The notes beneath the pieces were generated by a model. The model did not search any database and had not been told where the DNA came from. It was given only the letters and a program-made list of their open reading frames with translations. A program made the position numbers and the translations under genes. Positions 5,831-11,157 of a stretch of DNA of 11,157 nucleotides are shown in pieces; positions within the stretch are counted from its first letter, which is position 1; the number at the start of each line of letters is the position of its first letter. This stretch comes from an uncultured Clostridia bacterium (GTDB lineage: Bacteria > Bacillota > Clostridia > Oscillospirales > Ruminococcaceae): assembly GCA_947630315.1 (NCBI GenBank), contig CANRHA010000039.1, positions 1 to 11,157 of the forward strand. The letters are read 5' to 3'.

Positions 5831-6730
5831 ATGAAGCTGCTTAAGCTTGCGGCCGCCGTGATCTGCGCCGCGTTTATCCTTGCCGCCTGCGGCGAGGCGA
5901 TACCCGAACCCGATCTTGTATCAAAACAGCCCGAGCCGGACCTCCCGCCCGAGCGGCCCGCCTACCCAGTCAGCTTTGACGACCAGACCTTTGACGCCGC
6001 TCCCGTTTCGGTCGCCTCCCTGTCGCCCGCGCTGACCGAGATTATCTTTGATCTGGGCGCTCAGGATATCCTTGTCGGCGTGAGCGATTACTGCGACTAC
6101 CCCGCCGAGGCGGAAGCTCTGCCGAAGCTGGGCAGCCCCGCCAACCCGGACATTTCCGCAATAACCGCCGCCGCCCCCGCGCTTTTGCTCACCCAATCCC
6201 CCATAGCCGCGCCCGACGCCCTCGCCCTCAAAAACGCCGGGATAAGGATACTCGAGCTCGGGCTGCCTAAAAGCTTCGCCGAGCTGTGCGAGGTATATAT
6301 AAAGCTCTCGATGGTCTTTTACGGCGCCGTCGATTCTCAGGCGACCGCTTCGGCGGCCCTGAGCGGGATAGATTCCGAGATGAGCGCCGCGCAGGATCTG
6401 GGAATAAACGTAAGCTATGTAATCGTTGAACGCGAGGCCGAGGGCGGGCTGATGCTCTCGCCGGGCGGAACGCTCTGCTCCGATATGCTCTCGGTGTACG
6501 GGAATAATCTTTGGGAGCGGGAGGAAAAATATTTTGCCGATGAAGACGAACTTTTCGCGCTTGCCCCCGACGTTGTTTTCTACTCCGATGAACTTGATAA
6601 GGACGGTATCGGGGAGGAATTTCCGCATTCCGAGCTTATACCTATAAGCATCGAGCGCTTCGAGCGGCCCACGGTCAGGCTGAAAGATGTGATATCCGGC
6701 TGTTCCGAGAGGCTCTCCCGTCTTGGGTAA
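5831..6730 (+). CDS. BtuF/FecB-like periplasmic-binding lipoprotein (orphan ABC substrate-binding protein)
   Basis: A 299-residue lipoprotein: signal peptide 1-19, lipobox LAAC with C20, a Pro/Glu-rich tether (about 24-46), then a Peripla_BP_2-type domain (PF01497). Its first lobe has VASLSPALTEIIFDLGAQDILVGV (61-84), CDYPAEAEALPKLGSPANPD with the typical pattern of B12/siderophore/heme binding proteins, and an AITAAAPALLLTQ strand. A linker helix (about 148-190) leads to the second lobe (VSYVIVEREAEGG, 194-206; LAPDVVFYSDE, 244-254). E70 in the SPALTE motif matches the Glu that contacts the permease in BtuF. Ligand is probably a corrinoid, heme or ferric chelate, but cannot be fixed from sequence. 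No permease or ATPase gene is near; it follows tsaD by 18 bases with GAAAGAAGG as ribosome site, so it must use a transporter encoded elsewhere or act as a sensor. Confidence 0.82.
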   Translation: MKLLKLAAAVICAAFILAACGEAIPEPDLVSKQPEPDLPPERPAYPVSFDDQTFDAAPVSVASLSPALTEIIFDLGAQDILVGVSDYCDYPAEAEALPKLGSPANPDISAITAAAPALLLTQSPIAAPDALALKNAGIRILELGLPKSFAELCEVYIKLSMVFYGAVDSQATASAALSGIDSEMSAAQDLGINVSYVIVEREAEGGLMLSPGGTLCSDMLSVYGNNLWEREEKYFADEDELFALAPDVVFYSDELDKDGIGEEFPHSELIPISIERFERPTVRLKDVISGCSERLSRLG

Positions 6731-6732
6731 TA

Positions 6733-6753
6733 GATATTAGGTGTTAGAGTTTA
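6733..6753 (+). repeat. Heptamer array C, three units
   Basis: Three 7-base units (GATATTA, GGTGTTA, GAGTTTA) begin two bases after the BtuF-like gene's stop codon. GATATTA is identical to units of the array at 555-587. Short, but it shares consensus and 3'-end position with the arrays at 501 and 4029. Confidence 0.55.
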
Positions 6754-6803
6754 AATGCGGGCGAAACGGGTGCTTCCCCTCTCCTAAAAATTTCGGGCAG
6801 CTC

Positions 6804-6832
6804 TTGACATATTAGACTTTTAAGGGTATTAT
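6804..6832 (+). promoter_or_regulatory. Promoter of the transglutaminase-like lipoprotein operon (TTGACA-N17-TATTAT)
   Basis: A perfect -35 TTGACA (6804-6809) and a -10 TATTAT (6827-6832) have 17-base spacing; a TATAAT six bases further on (6833-6838) has non-optimal spacing. Transcription would start near 6839, giving a long leader of about 148 bases before the first gene. Confidence 0.8.
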
Positions 6833-6861
6833 TATAATGTGTTATTATGAGGGGTATGTGG

Positions 6862-6885
6862 TTATTTCGGAGATCTCCGCAATAA
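6862..6885. promoter_or_regulatory. Palindrome in the leader, candidate operator or leader hairpin
   Basis: CGGAGATCTCCG at 6868-6879 is a perfect 12-base palindrome. After one mismatched pair it continues with TTATT/AATAA, giving a symmetric 24-base element. It lies about 23-46 bases downstream of the predicted transcription start. Without a loop it is more typical of a dimeric repressor site than of an RNA hairpin. Confidence 0.5.
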
Positions 6886-6986
6886 TATGCAATATTTTTG
6901 TGATTTGATTCGTTTTAGATATATAACCCCGCGCATAAGATCACGAAAAGAAGAAAGGTTATCAGAAAAAGAAAGGACACTTGTTA

Positions 6987-8285
6987 ATGAAGAAATTTTT
7001 AGCGATTATTCTCGCGGTCTGCCTTGTTATGACCGTATTCTCCGCCTGCGGAAAGAATATAGACGAGCCGGTGCAGACTGGTTCGGTAAACTCGGGCGAC
7101 GTTACTGCGCCGCCGGCTCCGGACGATCCCGCAAGCGTATCGACCCAGAGCACCCTTCCGCCCTCGGGAGACGAATGGAACGGCTACGACATAGGATTTG
7201 TCGCCGACAACGGAATAAAGTATATCTGGGATCAGCTCGGCGACGAGCTTAAAGCCGACGTTGCGGTAGTTATGAACGCGATACGCAACGTTGAACTCAG
7301 CTGCAACCTGCCCTACGGCGTTCCGATAGAGCAGAGCAACGATTTTTGCAGCTTTATCTACAACATGTGCATGGACTACACCTATATCGGCACAAGCTTC
7401 AACTGCCGCGACAGCGACAACGACGGCTACTTCGACATTATAGTTATCCCCTACAACTTTGAGATAATCATGACCCAGGAGGACGCCTGGAGGATAACCG
7501 ACGAGCTTAACGCCGCCGTCGACGCAATAGTTGCAGACATGCCCCAGGGCACCGAGTACGAGCAGATAATGTATCTACACAACGCGCTCGTCTTCGGCAC
7601 CGATTACGGCGAGAACTGCACCAACCCCTTCACCGCCTACGGCGCCCTTGTCGAACATATGTCGACCTGCCAGGGCTACGCCGACGCCATGCACCTTCTG
7701 CTCGACAGAGCCGGCTACGAGACCGTTTTTGCGGTAGGTCACGGCAACAGCGACGCCTTTACCCATAAATGGAACTACGTTCACCTCTCAGACGGCAACT
7801 GGTACGCCCTCGACCCGACATGGGCCGACCCGGAGGAGAAGAACGACAAGTACTATGTAAACTACGATTACTTCCTCATCTCGGACGAGGTCCTTTTACA
7901 GGATCACCTTGAAAAGTTTGAGAGCATATACTATTCGACCCCGACCGCTACCTCTATGGACATGTGCTACCACGTTCAGGAGGGCTACTATGTGACCAGC
8001 TATGAGGAGGCCTATGCCAGCGCCGAGGAGCAGGTCAGAAAGTGCGCCGAAAACGGCTCGAGGTATATCTACCTCAGGATATCCGACGAAGACCTTTACA
8101 CCGAGATCCACCACAAGCTTTTGGTTACAGAATACGGCGGAGAGCTTTCCGGCATAATCAAGGAAGTAGTTGAGGAGACCGGCGCCGACTTCAGCGGAAG
8201 ATGGTCGACCTACCGCGCCCATAAAGACGGCAAAGGCCCGCTGTGCATAATGGTGACATTAAGATACAACAGCGACGAGGAATAA
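6987..8285 (+). CDS. Transglutaminase-like lipoprotein with Cys-His-Asp triad
   Basis: 432 residues counted from the ATG at 6987, chosen over an in-frame TTG six bases earlier because GAAAGGA sits nine bases before the ATG. Signal peptide 1-20 ends in FSAC with C21 lipidated; a Pro/Ser/Thr tether follows (to about 62). Residues 75-190 form a helical N-terminal domain shared with the next gene, interrupted at 142-150 by D-x-D-x-DG-x-x-D, a calcium-loop-like motif. The transglutaminase-like core (PF01841 type) has C228 in STCQGYADAMHLLLDRAG, H260 in HKWNYV and D276 in ALDPTWAD, the expected catalytic triad. Residues 330-432 form a C-terminal domain also paralleled in the next gene. Such bacterial proteins are usually peptidases or amidases at the cell surface, not crosslinkers; the substrate is unknown. 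It is probably co-transcribed with its paralogue 62 bases downstream. Confidence 0.85.
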   Translation: MKKFLAIILAVCLVMTVFSACGKNIDEPVQTGSVNSGDVTAPPAPDDPASVSTQSTLPPSGDEWNGYDIGFVADNGIKYIWDQLGDELKADVAVVMNAIRNVELSCNLPYGVPIEQSNDFCSFIYNMCMDYTYIGTSFNCRDSDNDGYFDIIVIPYNFEIIMTQEDAWRITDELNAAVDAIVADMPQGTEYEQIMYLHNALVFGTDYGENCTNPFTAYGALVEHMSTCQGYADAMHLLLDRAGYETVFAVGHGNSDAFTHKWNYVHLSDGNWYALDPTWADPEEKNDKYYVNYDYFLISDEVLLQDHLEKFESIYYSTPTATSMDMCYHVQEGYYVTSYEEAYASAEEQVRKCAENGSRYIYLRISDEDLYTEIHHKLLVTEYGGELSGIIKEVVEETGADFSGRWSTYRAHKDGKGPLCIMVTLRYNSDEE

Positions 8286-8301
8286 CGCCGAACTGACGGC
8301 G
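8286..8301 (+). other. Small intercistronic hairpin between the two transglutaminase-like genes
   Basis: CGCCG/CGGCG (8286-8290 with 8297-8301) with a 6-base loop starts immediately after the upstream stop codon. No U-run follows, so it should not terminate transcription; it may protect the upstream message. Confidence 0.35.
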
Positions 8302-8347
8302 CTCTCGGAACGCAAATAATTTAAACAGAGATATGGAGGAAAGTAAA

Positions 8348-10021
8348 ATGAACCTTAGAAGAATCATGGCGCTTCTGATGACGCTGGTTCTGGCGCTGAG
8401 CGCGCTTTCGGCCTGCGGAAAGATACCCGAGGAGCCTATAGACGATCTGCCGGTAACATCAGACGCACCGGCGAGCGACGTTCCTCAGAACACCCTTCCG
8501 CCGATAACGACGGCCGCCCCGACCACCGCCACGACTCCCGCCACAACTCAGGGAACGCTTCCGACGACTGCGGCCACAACGACCGCCGCGACCACCACCG
8601 AGGCCACCAAGAAGAAGGACAAGAACGACTTCTCGGTCGAGGAAATGTCGGGAACGATGTACGCGACTATTTCTCTGAACATAAGAAGCGGCCCCTCTAC
8701 CGATTTTGACCGCATAGGCGCCCTGAACGAGGGCGAGGCCGTTGAAGTTACCGGACGCGCCTCTACCGGCTGGTACCGGATAAGCTACAACGGCAAGACC
8801 GGATATGTCTCTAACGTTTACATGAGCACCGAAAAGCCCGCTAACAAGCCCGCCTCCACCAAAAAGGACGAGGGCGTGGAAAACCTCGACGACGAGGAAA
8901 ATCCCGTTGAAGCTCCCGAGCCGGGTTCCACAACTCAGAAGCCCACAACCGCCGAGCCGGTATCCGCCGGAGATTGGGTAAAGGAGAACGGCGCCGAGTA
9001 TATGTACAGCCGCTTTACCGAGAGCAGATTCCAGAGCGCTATAAACCTTATAGCTCAGGCGGTAGCAAACCTCGATCCCGCGGTCTATGTCGGCGATTAC
9101 GTCGACCACGACGAAGCCATGACGATAGCTAAGTACATAGCCCAGATCGTCGGCACCACATACTGCTACTTCGATCAGGTCTCAAGCATTTCGGGCACCA
9201 CCCTCTATCTCAGATACTATGTCGACAACCTCACCGACGCTCAGAGAATGGTCTCGAACCTTAAAAGCGCCGGCGACAAGATAATCGACAAAATAAGCGG
9301 ATATTCCGATTACAACAAGATCAAGTACATCTACGAATGGATAGCCAAAAACGCCTCCTACGGCCACGGCAACTACTTTGCCTCCGCCTACGGTCCTATC
9401 TGCGACGGCAGCGGAACCTGCGTAGGATATGCAAAGGCCGGCTTCTATCTCCTCTCCCGCGCCGGGTTCGACACCATCTACGTCTGCGGCAACGGACGTG
9501 AAGAAGACCACATGTGGGTAAAGGTAAAGTACGACGGAAAATGGTACAACGTCGACTTCGGCTGGTCCGACCCCGAGCCGAGCAACGGAATCGACCCGAA
9601 CTACGTCAAGTACGACTACCTCCTTGTCAGCGACTCGTACATAAAGAGCACCCGCAACAGCGTTATCGATCTTTCACACTTCCTCAACGTTCCCGCGGCC
9701 AACTCTGACAGCAACAGCTGGTACAGCCGCAACGACGCCATCGCCCACAGCTGGAGCGACGTTGAAAAGATCCTTAAGGCTAAGACCAAGGAAGCCGTAG
9801 ACAACGCCGACGGCAAGACCTACATCTACGTTATGATCCAGTTCGACACCCTCGACCTCCATATTGAAACATACGAATACTACTCAAGGAGCAAGTTCAA
9901 CAGCGAAATTTTAAGCGGAATCACCTCGAAGTACACCTGCGACAACAGGATCACCGGCGCGGTCGATCCCGAAAAGGTCGAAAAGACAAGATGCCTTGTC
10001 TTCAGGCTTAAGAAACAGTGA
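8348..10021 (+). CDS. SH3b and transglutaminase-like lipoprotein
   Basis: 557 residues from the ATG at 8348; an in-frame ATG 15 bases earlier is rejected because GGAGGA lies at ideal distance before 8348 and the signal peptide then starts correctly (MNLRR). Lipobox LSAC, C23. A Thr/Ala/Pro-rich linker (about 54-87), probably extended and possibly glycosylated, leads to a bacterial SH3 (SH3b) domain at 104-159 with LNIRSGPSTDFDRIG, GWYRISYNGKTGYVSNVY. A second acidic/Pro/Thr linker (160-205) precedes a helical domain and a transglutaminase-like core with C358 (GTCVGYAKAGFYLLSRAG), H388 (EDHMW) and D403 (NVDFGWSD). The C-terminal domain (455-557) parallels that of the upstream gene, so the two are paralogues. 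SH3b domains typically bind peptidoglycan, which suggests action on cell-wall peptides; this is inference. A clear terminator follows seven bases after the stop. Confidence 0.88.
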   Translation: MNLRRIMALLMTLVLALSALSACGKIPEEPIDDLPVTSDAPASDVPQNTLPPITTAAPTTATTPATTQGTLPTTAATTTAATTTEATKKKDKNDFSVEEMSGTMYATISLNIRSGPSTDFDRIGALNEGEAVEVTGRASTGWYRISYNGKTGYVSNVYMSTEKPANKPASTKKDEGVENLDDEENPVEAPEPGSTTQKPTTAEPVSAGDWVKENGAEYMYSRFTESRFQSAINLIAQAVANLDPAVYVGDYVDHDEAMTIAKYIAQIVGTTYCYFDQVSSISGTTLYLRYYVDNLTDAQRMVSNLKSAGDKIIDKISGYSDYNKIKYIYEWIAKNASYGHGNYFASAYGPICDGSGTCVGYAKAGFYLLSRAGFDTIYVCGNGREEDHMWVKVKYDGKWYNVDFGWSDPEPSNGIDPNYVKYDYLLVSDSYIKSTRNSVIDLSHFLNVPAANSDSNSWYSRNDAIAHSWSDVEKILKAKTKEAVDNADGKTYIYVMIQFDTLDLHIETYEYYSRSKFNSEILSGITSKYTCDNRITGAVDPEKVEKTRCLVFRLKKQ

Positions 10022-10027
10022 CGCGAT

Positions 10028-10059
10028 ATCCCCCTCGGTTATGAGGGGGATTTTTCTTT
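10028..10059 (+). terminator. Intrinsic terminator of the transglutaminase-like operon
   Basis: Stem ATCCCCCTC/GAGGGGGAT (10028-10036 with 10043-10051), loop GGTTAT, followed by a T-rich tract (TTTTTCTTTC). Nine base pairs and a U-run directly after the last gene make a textbook rho-independent terminator. Confidence 0.92.
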
Positions 10060-10093
10060 CTGAGGCATGGGTTTGCCAGGTACTTTTTGCCCC

Positions 10094-10116
10094 AAACCGC
10101 GCTCTGACGCGGTTTT
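10094..10116 (+). terminator. Possible second terminator hairpin
   Basis: Arms AAACCGCG (10094-10101) and CGCGGTTT (10108-10115) with loop CTCTGA and one more T after the stem. The short U-run makes it weaker than the terminator upstream; it may act as a back-up before the sigma factor gene. Confidence 0.45.
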
Positions 10117-10213
10117 CGATTATCACGTTAAAGCGTGTACGAGCTTTTTAAACCACATTTATTGGTTAAAATTGTATGTTTCGACGAAAACTGTTAAAAA
10201 CTTCAAAATCAGC

Positions 10214-10242
10214 TTGACATAATTTAAATATAATGATATGAT
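10214..10242 (+). promoter_or_regulatory. Promoter of the sigma factor gene (TTGACA-N17-TATGAT)
   Basis: A perfect -35 (10214-10219) and a five-of-six -10 TATGAT (10237-10242) at 17-base spacing in an AT-rich region. Transcription should start near 10249, leaving a leader of about 25 bases. A dyad TTTCG-A-CGAAA lies 25 bases upstream of the -35 box. Confidence 0.78.
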
Positions 10243-10273
10243 AAATAAACAGAAAGAGTGTGAGGTGGTATAT

Positions 10274-10840
10274 ATGGCGGAGGGCAGTAAAGGTGTTCCG
10301 CTTAAAGACCTCACCGACGAGGAGCTTGTCGCCGCCGCGAAAAATGACGGCGATGCATTTTCGGCTCTTATTGAAAGATATCTCGGTTCAATACGGCAGC
10401 TTGCCCGCGTTTACACCAGAATAGACGCCGACCGCGACGATCTTGTTTCCGAGGGGATACTCGGGCTGATGAGCGCGGTCAAGAGCTATGAAGAGGGCAG
10501 AGGCGCCTCGTTTGCGACATACGCGGGCGTATGCGTATCAAACAGAATGTTATCGGTCCTGAAAAAATCCGCCAGAATACAGAGGGTCGAAGAACCCCTT
10601 GAAGAAGGCTCGCTCGAATCGGGAACATCGCCGGAAAAAACGGTGCTCGACCGCGAATTTCTGAGCGAGATATTCTCGGAGAGCGCACAGAGCTTTACCG
10701 ATCTTGAACGGGCGGTATTTTCGGAGTACTTAAGCGGCGCGTCATACGGGAATATAGCCAAAAAGCTCGGTGTGCCGCGCAAAACCGTTGACAACGCACT
10801 GGCGCGGGTGCGTAAAAAGCTGCGCCTCAGATTCAGGTAA
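10274..10840 (+). CDS. Sigma-70 family RNA polymerase sigma factor, SigH-like
   Basis: 188 residues from the ATG at 10274, preceded by GAGGTGG. An in-frame ATG at 10238 lies inside the -10 box and cannot be the start. Region 2 spans about 12-100, including LTDEELVAAAKNDGDAFSAL, DADRDDLVSEGILGL (51-65; compare ADREDIVQEGMIGL of B. subtilis SigH as I recall it) and SFATYAGVCVSNRMLSVLKK (79-98), the -10 recognition segment. A short acidic linker (105-140) replaces region 3. Region 4 (143-183) has TDLERAVFSEYLSGASY and the helix-turn-helix GNIAKKLGVPRKTVDNALARVRKKL, again close to SigH. SigH directs early stationary-phase and sporulation genes in Firmicutes; at 188 residues this is somewhat shorter than usual SigH. 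It could instead be a SigH-related alternative factor with another regulon. No anti-sigma gene is adjacent, which fits SigH more than an ECF factor. Confidence 0.87.
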   Translation: MAEGSKGVPLKDLTDEELVAAAKNDGDAFSALIERYLGSIRQLARVYTRIDADRDDLVSEGILGLMSAVKSYEEGRGASFATYAGVCVSNRMLSVLKKSARIQRVEEPLEEGSLESGTSPEKTVLDREFLSEIFSESAQSFTDLERAVFSEYLSGASYGNIAKKLGVPRKTVDNALARVRKKLRLRFR

Positions 10841-10945
10841 AATCCCGCAAGGGCTTTTATATCAATGCCATTCAGCTTGCCGATCTTATGATTATTCACG
10901 TCGGAGGAGCCCGACTTGGCAAATACTATAAGTGAGGGAATTTCT

Positions 10946-11157
10946 ATGTTCCAAGACAAAACATTAGTCTGCCGCACCTGCGGCAACGAGTTCGTTTTCA
11001 CCGCCGGCGAGCAGGAGTTCTACGCCGAAAAGGGTTTTGAAAACGAGCCCAAGGATTGCAAGGACTGCCGCAAGAAGAAGAAAGAAGAAGGCAAGCAGTT
11101 CTACACCGCCGTCTGCGCGAAATGTGGCAAAGAGGCGAGAGTGCCCTTCCAGCCGCA
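10946..11157 (+). CDS. Zinc-ribbon domain protein (3' truncated)
   Basis: The first 70 residues are present and the frame runs off the window. Paired Cys motifs C9-x2-C12 and C38-x2-C41 form a first zinc ribbon of the treble-clef 'probable zinc-ribbon' type (PF13451, zf-trcl), with the conserved FxFTAGEQEFYAEKGFxxxPKxCxxCR core between. A basic linker (KKKKEEGK) leads to C57-x2-C60, the first half of a second zinc site reading VCAKCGKEARVPFQP, which in this family is completed downstream. GTGAGGGAA precedes the ATG at usable spacing. Such small proteins are common in Clostridia; their function is not established, though nucleic-acid binding is often presumed. It may have its own promoter or be read through from the sigma factor gene 105 bases upstream. 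Confidence 0.82.
   Translation, partial: MFQDKTLVCRTCGNEFVFTAGEQEFYAEKGFENEPKDCKDCRKKKKEEGKQFYTAVCAKCGKEARVPFQP

Noticed and set aside
5921..6628. 235-codon open frame on the minus strand inside the BtuF-like gene
   Set aside because: Its Gly/Arg-rich translation matches no family, and the plus strand has a signal peptide, lipobox and a recognisable binding-protein domain.
6981..6986. TTG at 6981 as start of the first transglutaminase-like gene
   Set aside because: It would leave only three bases after the GAAAGGA ribosome site; the ATG at 6987 has normal spacing and begins a standard signal peptide.
6887..7252. 121-codon plus-strand frame overlapping the start of the first transglutaminase-like gene
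   Set aside because: It is out of frame with a well-supported gene, starts without a ribosome site in the leader and has an Arg-rich, family-less translation.
8459..9109. 216-codon open frame on the minus strand under the SH3b region
   Set aside because: It is a mirror of the Thr-rich linker, giving Gly/Arg/Ser low complexity; no start signals and no domain are seen.
10238..10273. Upstream in-frame ATG at 10238 for the sigma factor
   Set aside because: It lies within the -10 hexamer of a consensus promoter, so it would not be transcribed; the ATG at 10274 has a ribosome site.
10888..10935. 15-codon frame between the sigma factor and the zinc-ribbon gene
   Set aside because: No ribosome site, too short to judge, and it overlaps possible RNA stems; nothing supports translation.
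1..11157. Possibility of a genomic island, prophage or defence system
   Set aside because: No integrase, transposase, tRNA-adjacent repeats, phage genes or abrupt change of codon use was seen; genes are core or typical surface proteins.

Overview
The window looks like a chromosomal segment of an anaerobic Firmicute, most likely Clostridia and plausibly an Oscillospiraceae/Ruminococcaceae-type gut lineage. The grounds are the feoA-feoA-feoB-(Cys-rich small protein) operon layout, a SigH-like sigma factor, several Gram-positive style lipoproteins with Thr-rich linkers, strong Shine-Dalgarno sites and TTGACA/TATAAT-like promoters. Coding DNA is moderately GC-rich and intergenic DNA is AT-rich. 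The taxonomic placement is inference.

Layout: (1) 1-498, the C-terminal part of a MATE-family efflux protein, cut by the window edge. (2) 600-4020, a ferrous-iron uptake operon: consensus promoter, two FeoA proteins, an unusually long FeoB and a 53-residue FeoB-associated Cys-rich membrane protein. A palindrome of the form GTTAGC-N4-GCTAAC occurs three times here (upstream of the promoter, at the start of transcription, and between the two feoA genes) and is the best candidate operator for an iron-responsive repressor. (3) 4149-4547, a minus-strand lipoprotein with an acidic coiled-coil-like stretch, convergent with the feo operon. (4) 4707-6730, tsaD (t6A tRNA modification) followed after 18 bases by an orphan BtuF/FecB-like substrate-binding lipoprotein. 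(5) 6804-10059, a two-gene operon of paralogous transglutaminase-like lipoproteins, the second with an added SH3b domain and Thr-rich linkers, closed by a clear intrinsic terminator. (6) 10214-10840, a SigH-like sigma factor with its own consensus promoter. (7) 10946-end, the start of a zinc-ribbon protein, cut by the window edge.

The most unusual non-coding signal is a family of heptamer arrays (consensus about GANNTYA) that begin directly after the 3' end of three separate plus-strand transcription units: after the MATE gene, after the feo operon hairpin and after the BtuF-like gene. No RNA genes, insertion sequences, CRISPR arrays or phage genes were seen. Most of the window is ordinary core and cell-surface gene content. 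The points worth following are the triple operator, the heptamer arrays, the acidic extracytoplasmic insertion in FeoB and the paired transglutaminase-like lipoproteins.
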